Shown here one piece after another: positions 1 to 9,254 of a stretch of 61,201 bases of DNA; positions within the stretch are counted from its first letter, which is position 1; every line of letters begins with the position of its first letter. The DNA comes from Metapseudomonas boanensis (GTDB lineage: Bacteria > Pseudomonadota > Gammaproteobacteria > Pseudomonadales > Pseudomonadaceae). The translations under genes and the position numbers were made by a program. The DNA lies in the NCBI RefSeq assembly GCF_018704125.1, contig NZ_JAGTIS010000022.1:1-61201 (forward strand), read 5' to 3'. The notes beneath the pieces are model-generated. The model saw only the letters and a program-made list of their open reading frames with translations. It ran no database searches and was not told the origin of the DNA.

Positions 1-90
1 CAGCGCTACGTCACGCGCTACAACACCGCCAGGCTCCATAGCTATAACGGGTATCGGTCGCCAGTTGCGATGGAAAGGCTGGCGGCGTGA
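1..90 (+). CDS. IS3-family transposase, C-terminal fragment (partial)
   Basis: The first 29 codons read in frame 1 to a TGA and give a peptide ending YNGYRSPVAMERLAA. The series YNxxRLHSxxGYxSPxxxE is the usual C-terminal tail of the DDE (rve) transposase domain of IS3-family OrfB proteins. Only the tail is present because the window starts inside the gene; the catalytic residues lie outside. An inverted identical copy is at the right end. Confidence 0.85.
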   Translation, partial: QRYVTRYNTARLHSYNGYRSPVAMERLAA

Positions 91-127
91 AGCCTTAACT
101 GGTGTCCAGAATTACTTGACCAGTTCA
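1..127 (+). mobile_element. 3' end of an IS3-family insertion sequence
   Basis: These 127 bases carry the last codons of an IS3-type transposase followed by the right end of the element, which finishes in CCAGTTCA. IS3-family elements normally start TG and end CA, which fits. The same 127 bases occur exactly, inverted, at the other end of the window. The flank begins AGC, and the DNA beyond it is one half of a repeat unit whose other half borders the right-hand copy. The rest of the element is outside the window. The IS name is not recognised. Confidence 0.88.
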
Positions 128-205
128 AGCTGGCTCCTACAAGGGAGCCAGCCAGTGACAACGCTTAACTGGGACAGAGCCAATGAATTCGCCCCTGCAA
201 CGTTC
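128..205. repeat. Half of a ~190-bp REP-type repeat unit, interrupted by the IS
   Basis: The segment contains a hairpin (GGCTCCTAC / GGGAGCC arms) and then CTGGGACAGAGCCAATGAATTCGCCCC. The same order occurs at 47281-47348 and inverted at 53673-53713. Joined to the right-end flank across the IS it restores a complete unit. It separates the IS end from the LysR gene. Confidence 0.8.
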
Positions 206-207
206 GA

Positions 208-1047
208 TCAACCTCCGCACAGCGCCTTCAACCGCTCCACCAACTCCGCTCCCGCACGCCCCAGCCCCTTCCGTCCATAGAGCGCGAGCCGCAATCCCTG
301 TATTTCCGGCAGTCCTTCCGTCTCCAGCAACCGATGTTCCGGTCCCAGCACACGCAGCGGTAGAAGGCTCACCCCCAGGCCCGCCGCCACCGCCGCGCGC
401 ACGCTGGCGAGGCTGGCGCTGGAATACGCGATGCGCCAGCGCCGGCCCTGCACATCGAGGCTGTGGAGCATCTCGTTGCGGTACAGGCCGCCGGCCGGGA
501 ATACCACCAGTGGCAGGGGGTCGCGGCCATAGGCGGGATGGCTCGCGCTGTCCACCCAGCCCAGGGGCTCCGGCCAGGAGGCCAGGCTGTCGCCACCATC
601 CCCCATGCGCTTGACCAGCAGCAGGTCGAATTCGCCGCCCTGGTACAGCCGCAGCAGTTCCGGGCTCAGACCGCTGGTCACCTCCAGGCGCACTCCGGGA
701 CGGGCGGCGGAAAATTCCGCCAGCACCGGCATCAGCCGTTCGGCGGCGAAGTCCTCGGGGACGCCCAGGCGCAGCACGCCGCCGCCGGGCTGGTGGCGCA
801 GCATTTCCGCGGCTTCCTCCTGCAGGGCGAGGATGCGGCGCGCGTAGCCCAGCAATTGCTCCCCTTCGGGCGTTGCCACCACCTGGCGCTGGCTGCGGTC
901 CAGCAGGCGACAGCCGAGGGCTTCTTCCAGGCGGCGCAACTGCTGGCTGACGGTGGATTGGGTGAGGTGCACGCGCTCGGCGGCACGGGTGAAGTTGCCG
1001 CAGTCGGCGACGGCCACGAAGCTGCGTAGAAGGAGTGGATCGAGCAT
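208..1047 (-). CDS. LysR-family transcriptional regulator
   Basis: A 279-residue protein of normal LysR length. The N-terminus (about residues 3-62) is the winged helix-turn-helix DNA-binding domain, with FTRAAERVHLTQSTVSQQLR as the recognition region. Residues ~88-275 form the periplasmic-binding-protein-like effector domain. It is divergent from the deaminase-exporter pair that begins at 1152, the usual arrangement for a LysR protein controlling its neighbour, so those genes are its likely target (inference). The ligand is unknown. The ATG at 1047 begins the conserved LRSFVAVADCGNFT segment. Confidence 0.92.
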   Translation of the reverse strand: MLDPLLLRSFVAVADCGNFTRAAERVHLTQSTVSQQLRRLEEALGCRLLDRSQRQVVATPEGEQLLGYARRILALQEEAAEMLRHQPGGGVLRLGVPEDFAAERLMPVLAEFSAARPGVRLEVTSGLSPELLRLYQGGEFDLLLVKRMGDGGDSLASWPEPLGWVDSASHPAYGRDPLPLVVFPAGGLYRNEMLHSLDVQGRRWRIAYSSASLASVRAAVAAGLGVSLLPLRVLGPEHRLLETEGLPEIQGLRLALYGRKGLGRAGAELVERLKALCGG

Positions 1048-1151
1048 GGCTGATCATTCTTATGGCCACTGATAGACATGTTTATATTTAATTTCAGAAT
1101 ACCTGACCAGCTGGACATACTTTCGGCCATCTGATTTAACCGGAGCATCCG

Positions 1152-1613
1152 ATGTCGCTGGAGAACAATTTTCTCGAACAGGCCGTGGAATTGGCCCGGC
1201 AGAATGTCGAAAACGGCGGAAGACCCTTTGGCGCTCTGCTGGTGCGGGACGGCCAGGTATTGGCTCGCGCGGTGAATGAGATGCACCTCGACCAGGACCC
1301 GACGGCCCACGCCGAACTCCAGGCTATCCGCGCCGCCAGTCAGCAATTGGGGCCGCGTCTGGATGGTTGTGTGATCTACGCCAGCGGTCAGCCATGCCCC
1401 ATGTGCCTGGCGGCCATGCACCTATGCGGTGTGGAGCGGGTGGTATTCGCTGCAGCCAACGCCGAGGGCGAGCCGTTCGGCCTGTCCACTGCCGCTATCT
1501 ATCAGCAGATGGCTCTGCCACTGGGTGAGCAGAAACTCGATATCCAGCACCTGCCGCAACCGGCCATGGCTGTTGTCTATGCCCGCTGGAAGTCATTGCA
1601 TGACCCGCACTGA
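1152..1613 (+). CDS. Nucleoside/nucleobase deaminase, CMP/dCMP-type zinc enzyme
   Basis: A 153-residue cytidine-deaminase-fold enzyme. Zinc ligands and the catalytic acid are visible: the HAE motif with H53 and E55, and PCPMC with C82 and C85. Length and the FGALLVRDGQVLARAVNE region resemble guanine deaminase and tRNA-adenosine-deaminase-like small deaminases, so a hydrolytic deamination of a base or nucleoside is expected; the exact substrate cannot be read. An RBS (GGAGC) precedes ATG 1152. The stop overlaps the next gene's start by 14 bases, so the two are translationally coupled. Confidence 0.88.
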   Translation: MSLENNFLEQAVELARQNVENGGRPFGALLVRDGQVLARAVNEMHLDQDPTAHAELQAIRAASQQLGPRLDGCVIYASGQPCPMCLAAMHLCGVERVVFAAANAEGEPFGLSTAAIYQQMALPLGEQKLDIQHLPQPAMAVVYARWKSLHDPH

Positions 1614-2796
1614 ACGCGTGCAGGGCGCAGCCGGTTGGTTGTTGCTGGTGGTCCTGGGCCTGAACCTGCGCCCGATGCTCAGTTCGGTCAGCCCATTGCT
1701 GGCAGAAATCCGTAGTGCCACGGGGATGGGCTTCCAGACCGCTGCACTGCTGACGACCTTGCCGGTGATCTGCATGGGGCTGGTGGCATTGCTGGGCAAC
1801 CGCTTGGGCGTCCTGGGCGAACGGCGTGGCATCGCGCTCGGGTTGTCATTGATCGTCGCTGCCTGTTTGGCGCGACTGCTTTGTGGCCAGGCCGGGCCGT
1901 TGCTGGCGACGGCATTGCTGGGCGGAGCCGGGGTGGCTTTGATCCAGGCCTTTCTGCCCGGGGTGATCAAGCACCGCTTCGAGGGCCGGGTAGCTGTGGC
2001 CATGGGCGTCTATTCCGCATCGCTGATGGGCGGCGGTGGCCTGGCGGCGCTGTTCAGTCCGCTGCTGGCCCATCATTTCGAGCATTGGCAGGTGGGGCTG
2101 GGCTTCTGGCTGGTACCTGCATCTCTGGCGCTGCTCCTGTGGCTCCTGTGGCCGCTTGCTGGGAGCGCCTCGGAGGCGGCGGGCAGAGCGTCGAATTTCC
2201 TGCGCCAGCGTCGTGCCTGGCTGCTGGCGGTGTACTTCGGGCTGGTCAACTGCGGCTATATGAGCATGGTGGCCTGGTTGCCGGTGTATTACCTGCAACT
2301 GGGCTGGAGCCCGACCCGCAGTGGTTCGCTGCTGGCCTTCATGACCATCTTCCAGGTGCTGGCCGCGTTGCTGATGCCGGCGCTGGCGCAACGCCAGGTA
2401 GATCGCCGGCCGCTGCTCAGCGTCAGCCTGCTGGCGCAGGCCGTCGGCTTCGTTGGTCTGGTCTGGCTGCCATTGGAGTATCCCGCGCTATGGGTGGCGT
2501 TAATTGGTTTTGGCTTGGGGGCCTGTTTTGCCCTGAGCCTGATCCTCACCCTCGACCATCGGCAGGACCCGCGCGAGGCCGGGCAGCTCGCGGCCTTCGT
2601 GCAGGGCGTGGGATTCCTGATCAATGCTGTGTCGCCATGGCTCAGCGGCTGGCTGCGTGAGCTGACTGGCAGTTTCGTCAGCGCCTGGGTGGTGCTGGCG
2701 GTCACGGTGATGCTGATGCTCGGGATCACGCGATTGTTCAATCCGGCGAGCTATCGGACACAAGGCCTCGAGGAACCGGCCCTGGAACCGGGATAG
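1600..2796 (+). CDS. MFS transporter, CynX/NimT family
   Basis: A 398-residue membrane protein with about 12 hydrophobic segments. The N-terminal LNLRPMLSSVSPLL is typical of the CynX (cyanate) / NimT (2-nitroimidazole) branch of the major facilitator superfamily. ATG 1600 is chosen because it lies in the 3' end of the deaminase gene (14-base overlap) and starts directly before the first transmembrane segment; the frame is open further upstream, but that stretch is only a shadow of the deaminase. Coupling to a deaminase suggests export or uptake of a nitrogenous base or its product (inference). Confidence 0.88.
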   Translation: MTRTERVQGAAGWLLLVVLGLNLRPMLSSVSPLLAEIRSATGMGFQTAALLTTLPVICMGLVALLGNRLGVLGERRGIALGLSLIVAACLARLLCGQAGPLLATALLGGAGVALIQAFLPGVIKHRFEGRVAVAMGVYSASLMGGGGLAALFSPLLAHHFEHWQVGLGFWLVPASLALLLWLLWPLAGSASEAAGRASNFLRQRRAWLLAVYFGLVNCGYMSMVAWLPVYYLQLGWSPTRSGSLLAFMTIFQVLAALLMPALAQRQVDRRPLLSVSLLAQAVGFVGLVWLPLEYPALWVALIGFGLGACFALSLILTLDHRQDPREAGQLAAFVQGVGFLINAVSPWLSGWLRELTGSFVSAWVVLAVTVMLMLGITRLFNPASYRTQGLEEPALEPG

Positions 2797-3186
2797 GGCG
2801 GCGCGGAGTGATCGCAGCTACCTCGGGCTCTCGTAAGTTGGTACTGAGCCCGCGAAGCCCGGCAGTTCGAGCGCAGATCGTTGGGCCTCACTCCGCTCAG
2901 CGCTAACCTGCCCAGAGTTATGCCTTTACCGCTGCGCAGCTTTCTAGCGGCAGGTAACGCAGACAGACCCACTACATTGGTCGGGCCATTTGCAGGAATG
3001 GGCAGTTTGCTTCACCCCAGCCCTCTCCCGGAGGGAGAGGGAGTTAAAACGGTCCATCTGCCGTAGGCGGGCGTTCGCGCGGCACTGATAACCGGTCAGA
3101 CGCGCCGTGCCAACTCCGGCTATACCACAGAAAAGGCCCCCATCCGGTCGCATGCCGTGTCCTTCCTGGCCTTTGCTGGAGGCTTC
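2797..3186. other. Non-coding gap with a REP-like hairpin
   Basis: About 390 bases without a convincing gene. The clear feature is a hairpin at 3021-3041 whose 9-base arms CCCTCTCCC and GGGAGAGGG pair around GGA. Related CTCTCCC/GGGAGAG motifs recur at 56570-56650 and near 7790. A small open frame at 2881-3066 has no recognisable content. The short-chain dehydrogenase RBS lies at 3178-3182. Confidence 0.6.
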
Positions 3187-3930
3187 ATGCAGCAGTCCGT
3201 CAGAACCGCCATTGTCACCGGTGCATCCCGTGGCATCGGCGCTGCCATTGCCCGGCGCCTCGCCGCCGACGGAATCCAGGTAGTGGTCAACTACGCTGCG
3301 CGGCCCGAGGCCGCGGAGAAGGTGGTGCAGGAAATCACACAGGCCGGGGGTCATGCCTATCCGATTCTCGCTGACGTCAGCGACCCTGTGGCGGTGGAGG
3401 TGCTGTTCGACCAGGCGGAGATGGAGTTCGGTGGCGTCGACATCCTTGTCAACAATGCTGGGGTCGTCCAGCCGGGAGCGGTACTGCTGGCTGATACCGA
3501 CCGGGCGCTGTATGACCGGATTTTCGCCGTCAATACCCGGGGTACCTTCAATACTCTGAAACTGGCGGCCACGCGCCTGCGCACCGGCGGGCGTATCGTC
3601 AACCTGTCCAGCAATGCGGTTGCGCTAGGGCTGCCGGGCCACTCGGTCTATGCCGCCTCGAAAGCAGCGATCGAAGCCATGAGTGCGATCTTTGCGAAGG
3701 AGTTGCGCGGACGGAACATCACCGTCAATTGCATCGCGCCGGGGCCGATTGCGACCAGGCAGTTCCTGGAGGGCAAGTCGCCAGAGTTGATCGAGCGCCT
3801 GAACCGGCAGGCACCGCTCGAGCGCTTGGGGACGCCAGAAGATGTCGCCGCGATCGTGGCATTCCTGGTGGGGCCCGATGGCGGCTGGGTCAACGGCCAG
3901 ACCCTGCGTGCCAACGGCGGTATTGCCTGA
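3187..3930 (+). CDS. SDR-family oxidoreductase
   Basis: A 247-residue short-chain dehydrogenase/reductase. The Rossmann glycine motif TGASRGIG is at residues 11-18, NNAG at 89-92, the catalytic serine at 141-142, and the YxxxK pair is Y155/K159. The C-terminal GGWVNGQTLRANGG is also typical. The substrate is not evident; the family includes 3-oxoacyl reductases and sugar dehydrogenases. ATG 3187 follows GGAGG; an upstream GTG at 3157 would add ten unconserved residues. It stands alone, with no clear operon partner. Confidence 0.9.
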   Translation: MQQSVRTAIVTGASRGIGAAIARRLAADGIQVVVNYAARPEAAEKVVQEITQAGGHAYPILADVSDPVAVEVLFDQAEMEFGGVDILVNNAGVVQPGAVLLADTDRALYDRIFAVNTRGTFNTLKLAATRLRTGGRIVNLSSNAVALGLPGHSVYAASKAAIEAMSAIFAKELRGRNITVNCIAPGPIATRQFLEGKSPELIERLNRQAPLERLGTPEDVAAIVAFLVGPDGGWVNGQTLRANGGIA

Positions 3931-4039
3931 ACCGGGTAGGGACCGATTGTGGATGGGGTAGCGCGCTTCATCGGCTAGTCCCTCGTCTCCCGGCAGCGGG
4001 TGCCATGCTTGACTGACATTGATATGGCGGAGGGTTGTG

Positions 4040-4366
4040 ATGAAAGGTTTCCAAGTCACTTTCTATACCCAGCAGAACCGGCGGCATGAGGGCAAGATGC
4101 TCGCCGATTGGCTGGTTGCACTGGCCATGGAAATGGGGTTGCGCGGCGCGACCCTGGTGTCCGGTATCGAGGGGTTCGGCCGCACCCGGCATTTCCATTC
4201 CCACCATTTCTTCGAGATGGCCGACCAGCCTATGTTGATCGTCATGGCCATGAGCGAAGAGGAGTGCGAGGAACTGTTCCAGCGCCTGCACGATGAAGAG
4301 GTCACCCTGTTCTACGTGAAGGTGCCGGCGGAGTTCGGGGTGCTCGGACCGCCGCTGGATGCTTGA
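4040..4366 (+). CDS. DUF190 family protein
   Basis: A 108-residue protein with the DUF190 pattern: MKGFQVTFYTQQNRRHEGK at the start, then GLRGATLVSGIEGFG, and a core rich in histidine (FHSHHFFEMADQP). Members adopt a PII-like ferredoxin fold and often sit beside ion-channel or transporter genes, but no function is established. ATG 4040 is preceded by GGAGGG at a good distance. No membrane segment or signal peptide is seen, so it is cytosolic. Confidence 0.85.
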   Translation: MKGFQVTFYTQQNRRHEGKMLADWLVALAMEMGLRGATLVSGIEGFGRTRHFHSHHFFEMADQPMLIVMAMSEEECEELFQRLHDEEVTLFYVKVPAEFGVLGPPLDA

Positions 4367-4420
4367 ATCGGCGCGCGGCTCTGCGACAATCGCAGACCGT
4401 CACCGCCCATCGAGAGCCTG

Positions 4421-4651
4421 ATGAATCCTGAAGACCTGCTGCTCCTGGTCACTCGTGAAATGCCCTACGGCAAGTACAAGGGCAGGCTGATTGCCGACCT
4501 GCCCGGTAATTACCTCAACTGGTTCGCCCGTGAGGGCTTTCCAAAGGGGGAGATCGGGCGTCTGTTGATGCTGATGCAGGAAATCGACCACAACGGGTTG
4601 AAGCCGTTGCTGGAGCCCCTGCGCAAGGGTAGGGGGAATGTGCGGAGGTGA
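4421..4651 (+). CDS. DUF3820 family small protein
   Basis: A 76-residue protein with MPYGKYKGRLIADLPGNYLNWF followed by GFPKGEIGRLLMLMQEI, the signature of the DUF3820 family (listed in Pfam as a putative quorum-sensing-regulated virulence factor). The family is common in gamma-proteobacteria, and its biochemical role is not known. It lies 54 bases after the DUF190 gene on the same strand and may share its transcript. No signal peptide is present. Confidence 0.82.
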   Translation: MNPEDLLLLVTREMPYGKYKGRLIADLPGNYLNWFAREGFPKGEIGRLLMLMQEIDHNGLKPLLEPLRKGRGNVRR

Positions 4652-4921
4652 ACTCCGCCACCCTCACCCCGCGCCGTTGTCCCACTTCGATTCCCGTCCG
4701 ATAACCGCCCATCCCCGCCGCACCCCATCCCCGCGCCAGCCGCTCTAGCTCCGCATCACTCGCCATTGTTCTCGATTCGCAAACACTCATATCGCTGAAA
4801 CCGGAATTGTTGGTGGGCAGGGCGACTTGTAGCTTGCGATCCAGCCGAACAAGCCGAAGCCCGCACTGCCAGCGGGCCCTGCATCGGCATCAGGCTGACT
4901 AATAACAACAAGGTAGCTGCC

Positions 4922-6271
4922 ATGATTCCTCGCAAGCCTCTTTCCGCATCCTCGCTGCTCGGCCCGGTGCTGGCCGTCGCGGCATTGTTGCCATCGTTGA
5001 CTCAGGCCGCCGAACCCGGCCCCAGTGGTTCTCTGTTTCGCAGCGTCTTCGGCGACAGCCTGGAGCAGGACCACGGCATCAAGGTCCATGGTTGGGGTCA
5101 GGCCGGCTGGATCTATAACGACAACGCCAGCGATGACGTGAGCAAGCAGGCCTTCTTCAACAATGACGAAGGCTTCAATCTCAACCAATTCGCGCTGGCC
5201 ATCGAGAAGGCGCCCAAGGGCAACGTGGTTGGCCGTGTTGGCCCGTTCCCCGGGCCCATGCCGCAGGAAGCCGACTGGGGTTTCAACATCACCGCCATCT
5301 ACGGTAAGGACGCGCGCTTCTTCAAGACCTACGGCTTCGACGAAGACCTCGGTGTGAACCGCTCGGCTGATGCCAACGATGAAAACTTCAACATCGCCCA
5401 GGCGTTCCTGGACTTCTACTTTCCGGTTCTGGGCGGCTCAAACCTGATGCTCGGCGTGTTCCACACCCCTCTGGAGAACGACATCGGCTTTGCCCTCGGC
5501 AACCCCGCACCAGCGGACTTCTATAGCCACACCTATTCCTTCATGCACGGCCCGGCCAAGCACACTGGCGCGCTGTATTCCTTCAAGCTGCCGCAGGAGG
5601 AGGACGGCAGCATGCTCGGGTTCGAGCTGGGCGTGGTGCAGGGCTGGAACAACATGCAGGATCCCAACGGAGACCTGGACGTGATCGCCAACCTGCGCTG
5701 GCGTTCGGCGGATTTCCGCACCTGGGTGGACTGGGAAAACATCTATGGCAACGGCGCTGGAGACAGCTTCGCCGAGTGCGCTTGCGGGTCGCCCATTCCC
5801 GCTGGGACCGAGGACGACAACCTGACTCGCTATGCCTCCTACCTTACCGTTTCGCGGGTCCTGGACGAGCGCAACCGGGTTGCCGCCGAGTTCAACTATG
5901 GCCAGCAGGAGGACGCCGCTTTCGCCGGCTTTGCGGATAAGGACAATGCCCATTGGTATGGCGCCGACTTCAACTGGTACCACCGCCTGGCCGACGATCT
6001 GATGTGGAACAGCCGCGCCGAGTGGTTCTACACCGACGCCCCGGTGCATGTGGTGATGGCCAACATCGATCCGCAGACCGGCATCCCGGACCCGAGCTGG
6101 GGCAGCTTCTACGGCGTCACCACCAACCTGTCCTGGACGCCGGTGCCCAACCTGCGCCTGCGCCCAGAGTTGCGCTACGACATTCACAGCGGCAACGGCC
6201 GTGACGCCTTTGGCGGCGGCCAGGAAGACCGCCAGCTGATCGGCTCCTTCGACATCACCGTTTTCTTCTGA
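4922..6271 (+). CDS. Outer-membrane beta-barrel porin (OmpL/BBP2-like)
   Basis: A 449-residue protein with a cleavable signal peptide (cut expected after SLTQAA, about residue 30). The mature part alternates aromatic and polar residues and ends in a terminal aromatic (ITVFF), the usual outer-membrane barrel signature. HGWGQAGWIYNDNAS near the start resembles the putative beta-barrel porin-2 family. It lies 72 bases ahead of a binding-protein gene and the LivGFHM genes, so it probably admits the transporter's substrate through the outer membrane (inference). The RBS AAGG precedes ATG 4922. Confidence 0.82.
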   Translation: MIPRKPLSASSLLGPVLAVAALLPSLTQAAEPGPSGSLFRSVFGDSLEQDHGIKVHGWGQAGWIYNDNASDDVSKQAFFNNDEGFNLNQFALAIEKAPKGNVVGRVGPFPGPMPQEADWGFNITAIYGKDARFFKTYGFDEDLGVNRSADANDENFNIAQAFLDFYFPVLGGSNLMLGVFHTPLENDIGFALGNPAPADFYSHTYSFMHGPAKHTGALYSFKLPQEEDGSMLGFELGVVQGWNNMQDPNGDLDVIANLRWRSADFRTWVDWENIYGNGAGDSFAECACGSPIPAGTEDDNLTRYASYLTVSRVLDERNRVAAEFNYGQQEDAAFAGFADKDNAHWYGADFNWYHRLADDLMWNSRAEWFYTDAPVHVVMANIDPQTGIPDPSWGSFYGVTTNLSWTPVPNLRLRPELRYDIHSGNGRDAFGGGQEDRQLIGSFDITVFF

Positions 6272-6343
6272 TCCCTGCCCCAGCACGCCCGGGTTCCCGG
6301 CGGAGCCCGGGTCAGGATCGATCCTCCCAACGAGGTACCTGCC

Positions 6344-7651
6344 ATGAACAACAAGAAACTCCTTGGTGCCGGGCTTTCCCGGCGTGATTTTCTGCGGGCC
6401 AGCGGCGTCGTGGCTGGTGGCTCGCTGCTCGCAGGCTTTTCTTCCGGCCCGCTGATCGCCGCGGAAAGGGTCATCCGCATTGGTTACGTCAGCCCGCAGA
6501 CCGGCCCGCTAGCGCCCTTTGCGGCAGCCGATGCCTACATCATCGAAAGTCTCGCCTCGGTGTTGAGGAACAGCATCACGGTCGGCGGCCAGCGCTGCCG
6601 GTTGGAGGTGATAGTCAAGGACAGTCAGTCCAATCCCAACCGTGCCGCCGAGGTGGCCAACGAGCTGATCCTCGAAGACGGCGTTGACCTGATGCTGGTG
6701 TCGTCCACGCCGGAAACCACCAACCCGGTGTCGGATCAGTGCGAGATCAACGAAGTCCCGTGCATCTCCACCGTGGCGCCCTGGCAGCCCTGGTTCTTCA
6801 CCCGTGGTGGCAAGCTGGATGAGGGTTTCGAGTGGACGTACCACTTCTTCTGGGGGCTGGAGGATGTGATCGCCACCTACACCGCGATGTGGGGTGGCAT
6901 GGCGAGCAACCAGGTGATCGGTGGCCTGTTCCCCAACGACGGTGACGGCAATGCCTGGGGCGACGCCAAGCTGGGTTTCCCGCCGGTGCTGGCGCAAAAG
7001 GGATTCCAGTTGGTGGACCCGGGCCGTTTCCAGAGCCTGACCGACGACTTCTCCGCGCAGATTTCCGCGTTCAAGAAGGCTGAAGCCCAGATCGTCACGG
7101 GTGTCGTCATCCCGCCGGACCTCACCACCTTCTGGACCCAGGCGCGTCAGCAGGGGTTCCAGCCCAAGGCGATGTCGGTGGGCAAGGCGCTGCTCTTTCC
7201 CTCCGCCGTGGAGTCCCTGGGCACGGCTGGGCACAACCTGTCCACGGAAATCTGGTGGAGCCCGAGCCACCCCTTCAGCTCCTCGCTCAATGGCCTCAGC
7301 GCCCAGCAGTTGGCCGAGCGCTACACCCAGGCCACCGGCAAGCAGTGGACTCAGCCGCTGGGCTTCGTGCATGCCCTGTTCGAGTTGGCGGTGGACATCC
7401 TTCAGCGCACGGAGGAGGTCGGCAATCCGCAGGCCACGCGCGATGCGCTGCTGAAGACCGAGCTGAACACGATGGTCGGGCCGGTGAGCTGGAAGAACGG
7501 GCCGGTGAAGAACGTCGCCAAGACGCCATTGGTGTCTGGTCAGTGGCGCTTGGGCGGGCCATTCACCTACGACCTGGTCATCACCAGCAACCAGACCGCA
7601 CCACAGATTCCGCTGGGTGGGGAGATGCAGGCGATCACTTACGGCAGCTGA
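6344..7651 (+). CDS. ABC transporter substrate-binding protein (HAAT/Peripla_BP_6), Tat-exported
   Basis: A 435-residue periplasmic binding protein of the hydrophobic amino acid/amide type. The N-terminus SRRDFLRASGVVAGG is a twin-arginine signal, so the protein is exported folded. The mature start VIRIGYVSPQTGPLAPFAAAD is the standard first strand of type I binding proteins. It precedes matching ATPase and permease genes. The ligand cannot be read; relatives bind branched-chain amino acids, amides, urea or aromatic acids. GAGG lies before ATG 6344. Confidence 0.9.
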   Translation: MNNKKLLGAGLSRRDFLRASGVVAGGSLLAGFSSGPLIAAERVIRIGYVSPQTGPLAPFAAADAYIIESLASVLRNSITVGGQRCRLEVIVKDSQSNPNRAAEVANELILEDGVDLMLVSSTPETTNPVSDQCEINEVPCISTVAPWQPWFFTRGGKLDEGFEWTYHFFWGLEDVIATYTAMWGGMASNQVIGGLFPNDGDGNAWGDAKLGFPPVLAQKGFQLVDPGRFQSLTDDFSAQISAFKKAEAQIVTGVVIPPDLTTFWTQARQQGFQPKAMSVGKALLFPSAVESLGTAGHNLSTEIWWSPSHPFSSSLNGLSAQQLAERYTQATGKQWTQPLGFVHALFELAVDILQRTEEVGNPQATRDALLKTELNTMVGPVSWKNGPVKNVAKTPLVSGQWRLGGPFTYDLVITSNQTAPQIPLGGEMQAITYGS

Positions 7652-7823
7652 CGCTGAGCGTGGGCGGGGTCCCCTCACCCCAACCCCGCTCCGCGCCCCG
7701 GCCAGAGCGCTTCGCGTTCTGGCGCTCTCAGGCACTGAAAGCAGTGCTTCCAAAAGCATGCCTGATTGGCCCCGGAAGGAGAGGGGGCCAGTCCGGGCTA
7801 CAGCTTCATACAGGTAATGACAC
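7652..7823. repeat. Repeat-like intergenic segment inside the transporter operon
   Basis: The 172-base gap has the CCCCTCACCCC / GAGAGGGGGCC type of inverted sequence seen in other gaps here, around GGCCAGAGCGC-TTCGC-GTTCTGGC. It separates the binding-protein gene from the ATPase gene and may attenuate or stabilise the transcript, giving more binding protein than ATPase (inference). Confidence 0.45.
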
Positions 7824-8546
7824 ATGCAAAAACTCCTCGTACTGGAGCAGGTGCACAAGCGCTACGGCTCGGTGAAGGTGACGGACAACTTCAGTCTGAC
7901 CCTGGCGCCGGGCGAGGCACTGGGCATCATCGGGCCCAATGGCGCGGGCAAGAGCACGCTGTTCAATCTCATCGCCGGAGGGGTGGCACCGGATAGTGGG
8001 CGTATTCATTTCCAAGGCGCTGACGTAACCCGTGAGCCAGTGTTCAGGCGCTGCCAGCGTGGCATCGGTCGATCGCACCAGATCCCGCATCCCTTCGTGA
8101 AGATGACGGTGTTCGAGAACCTGCTGGTGGGCGCCACCTTCGGTGCCGGGCAAGGGGGAAAGGACAGCTACGGCTGGTGCGCGCACATCCTCGAACTCAC
8201 CGGCTTGATGAAGAAGGCCAACGCCCAGGCCGGCGCATTGACCCTGCTGGAGCGCAAGCGTCTGGAAATGGCTCGTGCCTTGGCGACGCGACCGCAACTG
8301 TTGTTGCTCGACGAGATCGCCGGCGGCCTCACCGAGCCGGAGTGCCTGGAGCTGGTGGGCACCATCCAGGGTATCCACCGCGCCGGCACCGCGATCATCT
8401 GGATCGAACACATCGTCCATGCGCTGTTGGCGGTCGTTGGCCGTCTGGCAGTGATCAACTTCGGCCGCAAGCTGGACGAAGGCGAGCCCTGCGCGGTGAT
8501 GGCCAACCCCAAGGTGCAGGAAATCTACATGGGCATCGGGAACTGA
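7824..8546 (+). CDS. ABC transporter ATPase, LivG type
   Basis: A 240-residue nucleotide-binding subunit. Walker A is GPNGAGKST (about residues 37-45) and Walker B is LLLLDEIAGGL with the downstream H-loop in IWIEHIVH. The signature region LTLLERKRLEMARAL is a LivG-type degenerate C-loop. The C-terminal extension GRKLDEGEPCAVMANPKVQEIYMG is typical of LivG. It forms a tight operon with the LivF, LivH and LivM genes and energises uptake at the inner membrane. Confidence 0.93.
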   Translation: MQKLLVLEQVHKRYGSVKVTDNFSLTLAPGEALGIIGPNGAGKSTLFNLIAGGVAPDSGRIHFQGADVTREPVFRRCQRGIGRSHQIPHPFVKMTVFENLLVGATFGAGQGGKDSYGWCAHILELTGLMKKANAQAGALTLLERKRLEMARALATRPQLLLLDEIAGGLTEPECLELVGTIQGIHRAGTAIIWIEHIVHALLAVVGRLAVINFGRKLDEGEPCAVMANPKVQEIYMGIGN

Positions 8547-8550
8547 AGTC

Positions 8551-9252
8551 ATGCTGACGATCCGCAAACTGCGCGCCGGCTACGGCGACTTCCAGGCGTT
8601 GTTCGAAATCGACCTGGACCTGGCCGAGGGCGAGACCCTGGCCATCATCGGCTCCAACGGCGCCGGCAAATCCACCTTCCTGCGGTCCCTGGCCGGGCTG
8701 ATCCGCAATGACCCCGGGGCTATCCGTTTCAAGGGCGAATACATCGGCAACCTTCCGGCCAACCATGTGCTGGAGCGCGGCATTGCACTGGTACCGGAGG
8801 GACGCAAGCTGTTCCCCTCTCTGAGCGTCGAAGAGAACCTGCTGATCGGCGCCTACAGCGGGCGCAAGGGTGCTTGGAGCCTGGCGCGCATCTATGCGCT
8901 GTTCCCAGTGCTGGAGACCCTGCGCAAACGCCCCGGCACCGCGCTGTCCGGTGGGCAGCAACAGATGGTCGCCATCGGCCGCGCGCTGATGTCGAGCCCG
9001 AGCCTGCTGCTCTGCGACGAAATCAGCCTTGGCCTGGCACCGACCACGATCAAGGACATCTATGCCGCGCTGCCGTCGATCAAGGCGGACGGTACGGCAG
9101 TGGTCCTGGTCGAGCAGGACATCAATCAGGCCTTGAGCGTCGCCGACCGCTTCTACTGCTTCCAGGAAGGACGCATTTCTCTTTCCGGCAAGCCGGGCGA
9201 GGTGAGCAAGGATCAGATCAAGGCGGCCTATTTCGGCCTGGCGGAGGCATGA
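8551..9252 (+). CDS. ABC transporter ATPase, LivF type
   Basis: A 233-residue ATPase starting 4 bases after the LivG stop. Walker A is GSNGAGKST, the signature is [15 protein letters not shown] and Walker B is [13 protein letters not shown]. LivF and LivG pair as the two ATPases of HAAT transporters. The stop codon lies just before the permease start, so the set is translationally coupled. The call rests on complete motifs and operon position. Confidence 0.93.
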   Translation: MLTIRKLRAGYGDFQALFEIDLDLAEGETLAIIGSNGAGKSTFLRSLAGLIRNDPGAIRFKGEYIGNLPANHVLERGIALVPEGRKLFPSLSVEENLLIGAYSGRKGAWSLARIYALFPVLETLRKRPGTALSGGQQQMVAIGRALMSSPSLLLCDEISLGLAPTTIKDIYAALPSIKADGTAVVLVEQDINQALSVADRFYCFQEGRISLSGKPGEVSKDQIKAAYFGLAEA

Positions 9253-9254
9253 CG

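Noticed and set aside
2881-3066. 61-codon ORF in the gap after the CynX-type transporter
   Set aside because: No RBS, no family motif, and its 3' part is a dispersed CTCTCCC/GGGAGAG hairpin.
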